DNA of 53,880 bases from an uncultured Bacteroidota bacterium (GTDB taxonomy: Bacteria > Bacteroidota > Bacteroidia > Bacteroidales > FEN-979). Both the position numbers and the translations under genes were made by a program. The notes beneath the pieces are model-generated. The model was given only the letters and a program-made list of their open reading frames with translations, searched no databases and was not told the DNA's origin. The DNA lies in NCBI GenBank assembly GCA_937862805.1, contig CALMDO010000251.1:1-53880 (forward strand). The letters are read 5' to 3'. Below are positions 46,660 to 53,880 of the stretch, piece by piece (the first letter of the stretch is position 1; each line of letters starts with the position of its first letter).

Positions 46660-47202
46660 GAAATTTTCATCCTCCAATGTCTGTGAAAACATTAAATAAT
46701 GTAATGCAGCATGAACCGTGACTAACCGGTAGCCAAACCGGGTTTCAAAAAGGTACCGGCAATCCCGAACAGCATTCTCCTTGAAAGCCTTCAATGGTTT
46801 CTGGTAAAGCAAAACAAAATCTTTCAAATCCTGGTAAATATCTGCAAAATGTTCTGCCATGCTGCCCTCTACCGGATCATTATGACTTTTTTCATGAAGA
46901 TCGAGGTATTGAAAGGCATCCTCTTTTCCGAATTTGTTGCGTAAGATATTGAATAGCTCCTCCCATTGCTCCTCTGTGACGTAATGTTCTGTCGCATCTT
47001 CGTCCTCTGTGACCACTTCTGGCAACAGCGCGGCTTTCAGGTATATGAGGGGAAGGATTTTTTGCAGAAACCGGAGAAGATCTGCCTTGCTGTACTCCTC
47101 TGCTTTTTCGAGGAAAAGACAGAATTCATTCGCCACAGTAAGCATTTCCAGTACTTTCCTGGAATAGACCGGTTCATCGGGAAGGGATTGTTGATCGTTC
47201 AT
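46657..47202 (-). CDS. DUF5063 protein
   Basis: 181 residues, helical. The segment F-L-E-K-A-E-E-Y-S-K-A-D-L-L-R-F-L-Q-K, then L-P-L-I-Y-L-K-A-A-L-L-P and a later conserved A-L-H-Y-L-M-F is the DUF5063 pattern of Bacteroidota. No enzyme motif; cytoplasmic. It starts 16 bases after the DNA end of the Omp85-like gene and is presumably on that operon. Confidence 0.85.
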   Translation of the reverse strand: MNDQQSLPDEPVYSRKVLEMLTVANEFCLFLEKAEEYSKADLLRFLQKILPLIYLKAALLPEVVTEDEDATEHYVTEEQWEELFNILRNKFGKEDAFQYLDLHEKSHNDPVEGSMAEHFADIYQDLKDFVLLYQKPLKAFKENAVRDCRYLFETRFGYRLVTVHAALHYLMFSQTLEDENF

Positions 47203-47218
47203 GGTTTATAGAATATGA

Positions 47219-49246
47219 TTAATTGTTAAGACTCTCTTCATGAGGAGCAGTGACATTAAAATCAGGAAACCGGATCCGCAGATCCGATGTCAGGTAAACC
47301 TGGAAAGGATTCAGGAATGCGCCGGAATTCGGGTAAAAATATCCGGCAATCATGAAAGTGGGGAAAACAAGGTTATCATTTTTAATCAATAATCCGGCTC
47401 CGATTCCTGAGATCAATGGTTGAGTGATGATATCTGCCCCCTGAGGAGCTACCAGACCAGCTTGTAAATTGGCCATCAAACCGAACCGGAAACCATAAAA
47501 AAACCAGGGAGGGAAGCAGATCTCGGTAAGGTTCACCGAGAGGGTATGAATCCCTTCAAGCGCTTCTTCTTCATTGATCTTGTTGATCCTGAAGTCGAGG
47601 TTGATATCGTAGTAATCCCTGAAATTCGGCCGTAAATTGAAGGCATACCGGTAATTGGTGATCAGGTAGGTCCTGAACTTGAATTTCCCGTTATGACTCC
47701 TGTATAATGGTGTGAAATACTTGGTGTACACCTTGAGAATTGCATCCTCAAAGGAGGATTTGTGCCAGTATCCGCTCAGTCCGGCATATCCTGAAAAATA
47801 GCCTGCATGATCGAAATACTTTCCCGCCGAGACGGAAAATCCTGAGTATATCCGCTCATAATAATCTGTCTGGTCATATCCTGCGGTAAATTGGATAAGA
47901 TGACCATAAGGCAGGTTCTCGGTTTTCCCGAAAGAGGTAACGTAATCAGTAACGTAGTATTTGTTGTTCGACCACGAGAGACTACCCAGGACTTTAAAGG
48001 TGTTGTAATAACTGCGGTTAGAGTCGATCGTAACCTCCGGGCGCATTGAAAACTGCTTCCGGTATGTTGCAATTGCTATGACCATACGGGAACTTTTCGG
48101 AGAACTCAAATGGAAAGACCGTCCGACCCAAAACTGTTCTTCGTTATACCGGGAAGTGATTGCCTGGCCGGTATCAGGTTCGCTGACATCTTTCCACCAG
48201 GCCGCCCCGATTCCCCCGGCCCACTTGGTCCTGTTGGTGAGAAATGGTTTTTCGGCCGACACTTCATAACTTCGGTCTCCCTCGTTATTGGCATAATACT
48301 CAAGATATGCATTGATTTGTGATCCCCCGATATTGCTGAAAGAATAAGATACGCCGTCCAGCCTGAAAAAGGGCGCCCGTTTAAGTTCCGCCGAAGTATT
48401 GACCGTCAGCCGGTCGCCCAATCCCAGAAAGTTGGCGTCATAAAACCGGACAGCTATTTTTTGAGTAGTGATGCTGGGGATGTCCAGGCCAATCGACCAA
48501 ACATCCTTCGTGATAACTACCAGGTCAACCGAATCCGTGGAAGAATCGGCTTGTTCAACGAGGATCCGGGCATCATCAATGTACGGGAGATCTCGTAATA
48601 CCCGTTCATTGTCACCAAGTAACTCCGGATCAACGGGTTCACCTTCTTTGATCAATAAATTTTTCTTTATCACGGCACTTCGTGAATTCATGTGGACCTT
48701 ATTAAGCCACTTACCGGCCCCTGTCAATGGCGCCATCGTGGTATCAAACAACGACTCCCCGAAAGGATGCAGCACTTTAATCCTGATACTCCGGATGATC
48801 TTGGATTTGTATGGAACAAAGGGATCAGTGCTCTTTATCACCTGTACTGAATCGGGTAAAGAACTATTTTGCGGGGCAATGAAAGCAAGATCATATAAAA
48901 ATCGTGTGATCTTGTTTCGGGAAAACTTACGGTAAACCGAATCGTAAAAGGTCTTCGATTTCATGTGAAAGGATGTATCTCTTTTCCGTGACAGTTCAAA
49001 AGTACCTGTTAAAAAAGTATCTTTCTGAATGCAGATGATGAGGTCTTTTGTGAGGATCAATGGTCCTTTCCTGATGTAGAGGGTATCCTTTCCCGGGAGC
49101 GGGCTGCTTTTCTTTTTTCCCCCGGGAGTGACCAATGGGTCTATCGAAAGAAAAGAGTATAGGAAAGGGAGGAAAATGAACAGAAGGAGAAGACGATACC
49201 TTATAAGATGATATCTTTGCTTTGGCATCTTCAATCCCCGGGTCAT
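47219..49246 (-). CDS. Omp85-like (POTRA plus beta-barrel) outer-membrane protein
   Basis: 675 residues. A hydrophobic N-terminal segment (about 17-35) acts as signal. One POTRA-like fold is seen near residues 190-250: I-K-K-N-L-L-I-K-E-G-E-P, L-L-G-D-N-E-R-V-L-R-D-L-P-Y-I-D-D-A-R-I. The rest reads as an alternating beta-barrel of about 16 strands, without a clear bacterial-surface-antigen V-R-G-F motif. This suggests a short BamA/TamA relative. It begins directly after the phosphohexomutase stop (TAA-ATG); an ATG at 49228 is an alternative start. Confidence 0.8.
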   Translation of the reverse strand: MTRGLKMPKQRYHLIRYRLLLLFIFLPFLYSFLSIDPLVTPGGKKKSSPLPGKDTLYIRKGPLILTKDLIICIQKDTFLTGTFELSRKRDTSFHMKSKTFYDSVYRKFSRNKITRFLYDLAFIAPQNSSLPDSVQVIKSTDPFVPYKSKIIRSIRIKVLHPFGESLFDTTMAPLTGAGKWLNKVHMNSRSAVIKKNLLIKEGEPVDPELLGDNERVLRDLPYIDDARILVEQADSSTDSVDLVVITKDVWSIGLDIPSITTQKIAVRFYDANFLGLGDRLTVNTSAELKRAPFFRLDGVSYSFSNIGGSQINAYLEYYANNEGDRSYEVSAEKPFLTNRTKWAGGIGAAWWKDVSEPDTGQAITSRYNEEQFWVGRSFHLSSPKSSRMVIAIATYRKQFSMRPEVTIDSNRSYYNTFKVLGSLSWSNNKYYVTDYVTSFGKTENLPYGHLIQFTAGYDQTDYYERIYSGFSVSAGKYFDHAGYFSGYAGLSGYWHKSSFEDAILKVYTKYFTPLYRSHNGKFKFRTYLITNYRYAFNLRPNFRDYYDINLDFRINKINEEEALEGIHTLSVNLTEICFPPWFFYGFRFGLMANLQAGLVAPQGADIITQPLISGIGAGLLIKNDNLVFPTFMIAGYFYPNSGAFLNPFQVYLTSDLRIRFPDFNVTAPHEESLNN

Positions 49247-50989
49247 TTATCGTAAATGCAGAGAGTCGATGATACCTGAGATCTTGTCTTCAAGAAGCCT
49301 TTCTGTTGTTTCATAGGAGGCTTCCGGCGGAAAATCGTTTCGGACACTGAAGTAGAATTTTATTTTGGGCTCGGTACCGGATGGACGAACGCTGATGCAA
49401 CTACCATCTTCCAGCAAAAATTGAAGAACATTTGATTTTGGAAGCAGGATGGCTTTTTTAGCGCGGGCAGAGAGATCGGTCTCTTCCTGTAACTGGTAAT
49501 CCCGGATTATGAGTACAGGGGAGCCATTGATGGTCAAAGGAGGATTTTCCCTGTACCCTACCATCATCTGCTGTATCTCATCAGCACCCGTTTTTCCTTT
49601 TTTGGTCATGGAGATCAATCCTTCTTTGTAAAACCCGTAGCGATGGTAGACTTCGGAGAGTAAATTAAACAACGAAAGACCACGATCTGCAGCCCATGCA
49701 GTCATTTCAGCAATCATGGCGCAGGCGCTGACAGCATCTTTATCCCTTACAAAATCGCCGATAAGGTACCCGTAACTCTCTTCACCGCCTACGATGTAAC
49801 GCATCTCTTTCTCTTTGGTACGGATTACATCTGCAATGTATTTGAACCCGGTCAGACATTCAAAATAGGCAACGGAAAACGAATGGGCGATCTCTGAAAG
49901 GATTTTGGAAGTTACAATGGTTGAAACGATGAATTCGTTGCCTTTCAACCGTCCCAGTTCATGCCAGCGCGTCAGCATGTAATGAACGATCAAGGCAGCA
50001 GTCTGGTTGCCATTGAGCAGGATCATCTGTTTTTGTGGATCCCGTATGGCGATACCAACCCTGTCGGCATCGGGATCGGTGGCCATGACCAGGTCGGCGT
50101 TGAGCTTTTCCGCGAGTTCAATTCCCATGTTCAAAGCATCGTGTTCTTCGGGATTCGGAGAACGTACGGTTGGAAAATTTCCGTCGGCCACTGCCTGTTC
50201 CTCCACCACATGGATATTGGTAAAACCGTACTGCTGAAGAATTTCAGGGACCAGTTTACGACCGCATCCATGGAGAGGAGTATAAACGATCTTCAGGTCA
50301 TGGTGCCGGGCGATACTCTCGGGAGAAAGGGAGAGGGCGGCGATCCGGTCAAGATAAACCTTGTCAATTTCAGATCCGACAAGCTGAATGTTCGCCGGAT
50401 TCCCATTCCAGAGGACATCCTCCACTGAAGTGATCTTTTGGACTTCTGCGATGACATTGAAGTCGTGTGGGGAGATCATTTGTGCCCCGTCATCCCAGTA
50501 GGCTTTATACCCGTTGTACTCTTTAGGATTGTGTGAAGCCGTAAGCATCACCCCGCTCTGGCAACCCAGGTAACGGATGGCGAATGACAATTCAGGGGTG
50601 GGACGAAGGCCGTCAAATAAAAACACCTTGAAACCGTTGGCCGACAACACTTCTGCCACGATGTTCGCGAAATAGGAGCTATTGTTGCGGCTGTCGTGCG
50701 AGATAGCCATTTTGACGGGGTTCAGGTGCGGGAACATCTTCTTCAGGTAGTTGGCCAATCCCTGGGTGGCCATTCCTACGGTATATTTATTCATCCGGTT
50801 GGTTCCTGCTCCCATGATACCCCGTAAACCTCCCGTACCGAATTCCAGGTCACGATAAAAGGAGTCAGTCAGTTCAGCCGGATTGTTTTCCATCATTGTT
50901 TTCACGGCTTCTTTTGTTGCCTCGTCGAAAGGACCGGTTAACCAGGTTCTGGCTCTTTCCAGAATTTTTGGATCTATGGTTTGATTCAT
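49247..50989 (-). CDS. Phospho-sugar mutase (PGM/PMM family, large type)
   Basis: 580 residues, the long phosphopentomutase/phosphoglucomutase-2-like form. Phospho-carrier serine in T-A-S-H-N-P-K-E-Y-N-G-Y-K (about 150-162), metal loop D-P-D-A-D-R (about 306-311), sugar loop G-G-E-E-S-Y-G-Y (about 398-405) and R-P-S-G-T-E-P near the end. It makes glucose-1-phosphate or mannose-1-phosphate, feeding the UDP- and dTDP-sugar genes that follow upstream on the strand. The gap to rfbD is 24 bases. Confidence 0.93.
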   Translation of the reverse strand: MNQTIDPKILERARTWLTGPFDEATKEAVKTMMENNPAELTDSFYRDLEFGTGGLRGIMGAGTNRMNKYTVGMATQGLANYLKKMFPHLNPVKMAISHDSRNNSSYFANIVAEVLSANGFKVFLFDGLRPTPELSFAIRYLGCQSGVMLTASHNPKEYNGYKAYWDDGAQMISPHDFNVIAEVQKITSVEDVLWNGNPANIQLVGSEIDKVYLDRIAALSLSPESIARHHDLKIVYTPLHGCGRKLVPEILQQYGFTNIHVVEEQAVADGNFPTVRSPNPEEHDALNMGIELAEKLNADLVMATDPDADRVGIAIRDPQKQMILLNGNQTAALIVHYMLTRWHELGRLKGNEFIVSTIVTSKILSEIAHSFSVAYFECLTGFKYIADVIRTKEKEMRYIVGGEESYGYLIGDFVRDKDAVSACAMIAEMTAWAADRGLSLFNLLSEVYHRYGFYKEGLISMTKKGKTGADEIQQMMVGYRENPPLTINGSPVLIIRDYQLQEETDLSARAKKAILLPKSNVLQFLLEDGSCISVRPSGTEPKIKFYFSVRNDFPPEASYETTERLLEDKISGIIDSLHLR

Positions 50990-51013
50990 TGTATGTAATT
51001 GTTAATTAATTCT

Positions 51014-51880
51014 TTATATTATCTCCCCCATCTTTTGAAGGCATGTTTTCAGGCTGTCGCGCCAGTAGGGGATCTCCACCCCAAAGGTCTCTCTGATTTT
51101 GGCTTTGTTCAGGACACTATACCAGGGTCTTGCCGCAGGCAATGGATAATCGCGGGTTTCAATGGCATGCAGGGTACAATCGATGCCCGAGAATTCCACG
51201 ATGGCTTTGGCAAAATCGTACCAGCTGGCAACCCCTTCATTGGCATAATGGTACACAGTGGTTCCTTCGGCCTGATTACCACTTTGGAGAAGGGTCAGGA
51301 TAACCAGGGCAAGGTCGTACGCGTAAGTAGGGCAACCGATCTGGTCAAAAACAACATTCAGCTTTCCTCTTTCACGACCATATTTCAGGATGGTTTTGAC
51401 AAAATTGTTGCCGAATTCAGAGTAAAGCCATGAGGTTCTGATTATTAATGCTTTGGTTTTGGAACCCCGCACTGCTTCTTCCCCTGCATCTTTGCTCCGG
51501 GCATAAACCGAGACGGGTTCTTTGTTATCATCTTCCGTGTAAGGACGGAAGGTCTTTCCTCCGAAAACGTAATCAGTGGAGATGTGGATCAGGATCAGGT
51601 TGTGATGAAGAGCTGCTTCGGCAAGTTTGCCCGGGGCGGTAGCGTTGATCCGGAAGGCTTTTTCAGGTTCCTGTTCTGCTTTGTCCACGGCAGTGTAAGC
51701 GGCACAATTGATGATGGCTTCAGGTTTTTCAGAGACAATCATGGCTTCCAGGGCTCTCTCATCACAAATATCCAGCTCTTCAATATCGGTGAAAACAAAT
51801 TGAAAACCAGGAAAAAGAGGGGCGAGTACCTTGAATTCATTACCTAATTGTCCGTTGGAACCGGTGATGAGTAGTTTCAT
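51014..51880 (-). CDS. rfbD: dTDP-4-dehydrorhamnose reductase
   Basis: 288 residues. Last step of dTDP-L-rhamnose synthesis. Rossmann G-S-N-G-Q-L-G (7-13), I-S-T-D-Y-V-F-G-G (about 102-110) and the catalytic Y-x3-K in V-Y-A-R-S-K-D-A-G-E. The other rfb genes (A, B, C) are not in the window. Likely transcribed with the mutase and Omp85-like genes. Confidence 0.94.
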   Translation of the reverse strand: MKLLITGSNGQLGNEFKVLAPLFPGFQFVFTDIEELDICDERALEAMIVSEKPEAIINCAAYTAVDKAEQEPEKAFRINATAPGKLAEAALHHNLILIHISTDYVFGGKTFRPYTEDDNKEPVSVYARSKDAGEEAVRGSKTKALIIRTSWLYSEFGNNFVKTILKYGRERGKLNVVFDQIGCPTYAYDLALVILTLLQSGNQAEGTTVYHYANEGVASWYDFAKAIVEFSGIDCTLHAIETRDYPLPAARPWYSVLNKAKIRETFGVEIPYWRDSLKTCLQKMGEII

Positions 51881-51928
51881 GGAGGAAATTATTTGATGTT
51901 GGAATTCCTGTACAATATGATGTATGAT

Positions 51929-52882
51929 TTATTGATGGCCATTTCCCGTGATTGTTTTAAAAAACGCGATCGTTTTCAGTAATCCCTCTTCCAGCATGAT
52001 ATGGGGTTCCCAGCCAAGTTCTTTTCTTGCCAGGGTGATATCCGGTTGTCGTTGGGTCGGGTCGTCGGATGGCAAAGGTTGATAAACGATTTTTGAGCGG
52101 GAACCGGTAAGCCGGATCACTTCTTCGGCTAATTCAAGGATGGTAAATTCATTGGGATTACCTATGTTGACCGGTCCTGTGAAGGTTTCCCTTGAGTTCA
52201 TCAGCCGGATCATGCCGTCGATGAGGTCGTCCACATAGCAGAAACTGCGGCTTTGCGATCCATTGCCGTAGATTGTAATATCCTTTCCTTGCAATGCCTG
52301 GACGATAAAATTGGAGACAACCCTGCCGTCGTTGGGATGCATTCTTGGCCCATAGGTGTTGAAGATCCGCATGATCTTGATCCTGACATTGTTTTGTTGA
52401 TGGTAGTTGACGAACAATGTTTCGGCGATGCGTTTCCCTTCATCGTAACACGAGCGGATCCCGATCGGATTGACATGGCCCCAGTAAGATTCGACCTGGG
52501 GATGGACTTCCGGGTCGCCGTAAACTTCGCTGGTGGAGGCTTGCAGGATTCTGGCTTTGATGCGTTTAGCCAGTCCCAGCATGTTGATGGCTCCCATCAC
52601 TGAGGTTTTTACTGTTTTTATGGCATTGAACTGGTAATGGATCGGCGAGGCAGGGCAGGCCAGGTTGTAGATTTCATCCACTTCGATATAGAAGGGCATG
52701 GTGACATCGTGCCGGATCAATTCGAAGAAGGGGTTTGAAAGGAGGTGGACCACGTTTTGTTTTTGGCCGGTAAAGTAGTTGTCGAGGCAGACCACCTCAT
52801 TCCCTTCGGCTAATAACCTTTCACAAAGATGGGAGCCCAGAAATCCGGCGCCCCCGGTTACCAAAATTTTTTTCCTGATCAT
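51929..52882 (-). CDS. UDP-glucuronate decarboxylase (UDP-xylose synthase)
   Basis: 317 residues, short-chain-dehydrogenase fold. Converts UDP-glucuronate into UDP-xylose. G-G-A-G-F-L-G-S-H (9-17), [11 protein letters not shown] (about 73-83), [15 protein letters not shown] (about 114-128) and Y-D-E-G-K-R, all UXS signatures. Substrate comes from the neighbouring UDP-glucose dehydrogenase. Confidence 0.95.
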   Translation of the reverse strand: MIRKKILVTGGAGFLGSHLCERLLAEGNEVVCLDNYFTGQKQNVVHLLSNPFFELIRHDVTMPFYIEVDEIYNLACPASPIHYQFNAIKTVKTSVMGAINMLGLAKRIKARILQASTSEVYGDPEVHPQVESYWGHVNPIGIRSCYDEGKRIAETLFVNYHQQNNVRIKIMRIFNTYGPRMHPNDGRVVSNFIVQALQGKDITIYGNGSQSRSFCYVDDLIDGMIRLMNSRETFTGPVNIGNPNEFTILELAEEVIRLTGSRSKIVYQPLPSDDPTQRQPDITLARKELGWEPHIMLEEGLLKTIAFFKTITGNGHQ

Positions 52883-52906
52883 GGATACAGTATTTATGGT
52901 GAAATG

Positions 52907-52944
52907 AAAAAACCTAACAACTTGTTCAAGAGCTGTTAGGTTTT
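52907..52944 (-). terminator. Rho-independent terminator of the UDP-glucose dehydrogenase gene
   Basis: Perfect 11-base arms (AAAACCTAACA / TGTTAGGTTTT) with an inner CTTG/CAAG pairing; on the minus strand followed by six T. It separates the dehydrogenase from the UXS gene. Confidence 0.8.
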
Positions 52945-52962
52945 GGATCTAAACAGTTCACT

Positions 52963-53880
52963 TTACCTGGTGGTATCGACCCCGATGCAATAGTAGGTGA
53001 ATGCTTTTTGTTTCATCTCGGCGATATCGTATATGTTTCGGCCATCGAAGACCAGGGGTTCTTTCAGGAGTTTCCTGATGATGTTGAAATTGGGGAATTT
53101 GAATTCCGGCCATTCGGTGATGATGATCAGGCAGTCGGCATCGATCAGGGCGTCGTACTGATCGGGGGCGTAGTAAATTTTGTCTCCCAGGATACGCTGC
53201 GCTTCATGCATGGCTACCGGGTCGTAGGCTTTCACCCTGACGCCGGCTTCAGTCAGTTTCCGGATTACCACCAGTGAGGGTGCTTCACGCATGTCATCGG
53301 TCTGGGGTTTGAAAGATAAACCCCAGATAGCTACAGTTTTCCCTTTGATATCGCCTTTGAAATGGTTATTCAGCTTGTTGAATAGCACCGATTTTTGATC
53401 ATCGTTCACTGCTTCAACGGCTTTCAGTACCCGCAGGTTGTATTGATATTCATCGGCGGTATGGATCAGCGCTTTGACATCTTTCGGGAAACACGATCCG
53501 CCGTAACCGACCCCGGGATAGATGAATTTGTTCCCAATGCGTGAATCGGAGCCGATTCCTTTGCGCACCATGTTAATATCGGCACCGACGATTTCGCACA
53601 GGTTAGCGATGTCGTTCATGAAGCTGATTTTGGTAGCCAGCATGGAGTTGGCAGCATATTTGGTCATTTCAGCAGAGGTGATGTCCATAAAGATCACCGG
53701 GTGGCCGTTGAGGGTAAAAGGCTTATAAAGCGCTTTCATCAATGCTTCAGCCCTGGGGGAATCACAGCCTACCACGATGCGGTCAGGTTTCAGAAAGTCA
53801 TCAATGGCGGCTCCTTCTTTCAGGAATTCAGGGTTGGAAGCAACGTCGAAGGGGATGGAGACGCCCCGTTTGTCGAGTTC
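52963..53880 (-). CDS. UDP-glucose 6-dehydrogenase (5' truncated)
   Basis: The frame stays open to the window edge: codons 53776-53880 read [16 protein letters not shown], a family core motif, so the GTG at 53775 is not the start. 305 residues are visible. Catalytic cysteine in Y-G-G-S-C-F-P-K-D, binding lysine in [11 protein letters not shown], and W-G-L-S-F-K-P. It oxidises UDP-glucose to UDP-glucuronate, the substrate of the adjacent UXS. Confidence 0.95.
   Translation of the reverse strand, partial: ELDKRGVSIPFDVASNPEFLKEGAAIDDFLKPDRIVVGCDSPRAEALMKALYKPFTLNGHPVIFMDITSAEMTKYAANSMLATKISFMNDIANLCEIVGADINMVRKGIGSDSRIGNKFIYPGVGYGGSCFPKDVKALIHTADEYQYNLRVLKAVEAVNDDQKSVLFNKLNNHFKGDIKGKTVAIWGLSFKPQTDDMREAPSLVVIRKLTEAGVRVKAYDPVAMHEAQRILGDKIYYAPDQYDALIDADCLIIITEWPEFKFPNFNIIRKLLKEPLVFDGRNIYDIAEMKQKAFTYYCIGVDTTR

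Overview
The window looks like ordinary chromosome from an uncultured, probably anaerobic member of the Bacteroidota (class Bacteroidia). Several independent signs agree: a short (287 aa) primary sigma factor of the Bacteroidota type, a secreted protein ending in a type IX secretion type-B (gliding-motility C-terminal) domain, DUF5916, DUF5063 and head-GIN proteins, almost no Shine-Dalgarno sequences, and many copies of the Bacteroidota -7 promoter box TAnnTTTG placed just ahead of start codons. A complete hydG, needed to build the [FeFe]-hydrogenase H-cluster, points to anaerobic hydrogen metabolism. No tRNA, rRNA, CRISPR array, insertion sequence or prophage was seen.

Layout. 1-6 kb: end of a protein made of tandem CBM48-like domains, a DUF5916 outer-membrane protein, and a minus-strand run mtaB / inositol-monophosphatase-like / macrodomain. 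6-9.7 kb: copper ATPase copA, a dead fragment of an EamA-type transporter gene, and carbamate kinase. 9.7-13.4 kb: a minus-strand hydG operon in which an orphan membrane histidine kinase sits between two copies of a TM1266-type hydrogenase-associated regulator. 13.4-17.4 kb: an EamA transporter and, divergently, an ECF sigma / one-TM protein / two secreted DUF4097- and GIN-type proteins. 17.4-24.5 kb: a glycosyltransferase facing a tightly overlapped minus-strand run of universal stress protein, GT-C membrane glycosyltransferase, DegT aminotransferase, polyprenol-phosphate sugar synthase and ligA. 24.6-29.5 kb: HD protein, rpe, primary sigma factor, pnp and rpsO. 29.5-34.5 kb: remnant of a short-chain dehydrogenase, aldehyde dehydrogenase, DUF4342, then a minus-strand TPR / phosphosulfolactate-synthase-like / aroE operon. 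34.6-46.3 kb: glmM-type mutase, recR, MORN-repeat protein, clpB, T9SS cargo, geranylgeranyl-reductase-type flavoprotein, nth, bcp, recA and a TPR lipoprotein. 46.3-53.9 kb: minus-strand HPt, DUF5063, Omp85-like, phosphohexomutase, rfbD, UDP-xylose synthase and a truncated UDP-glucose dehydrogenase.

The two most interesting loci are the hydG operon (a kinase between two paralogous 85-aa hydrogenase regulators) and the lipid-linked-sugar glycosylation module translationally coupled to ligA. Two unlisted gene remnants (EamA C-terminus at 8528-8734; SDR at 29534-29785) were found by reading intergenic DNA. The rpsO promoter (TTTG-N19-TACCTTTG) is a textbook match, and the other -7 boxes were used to choose start codons.
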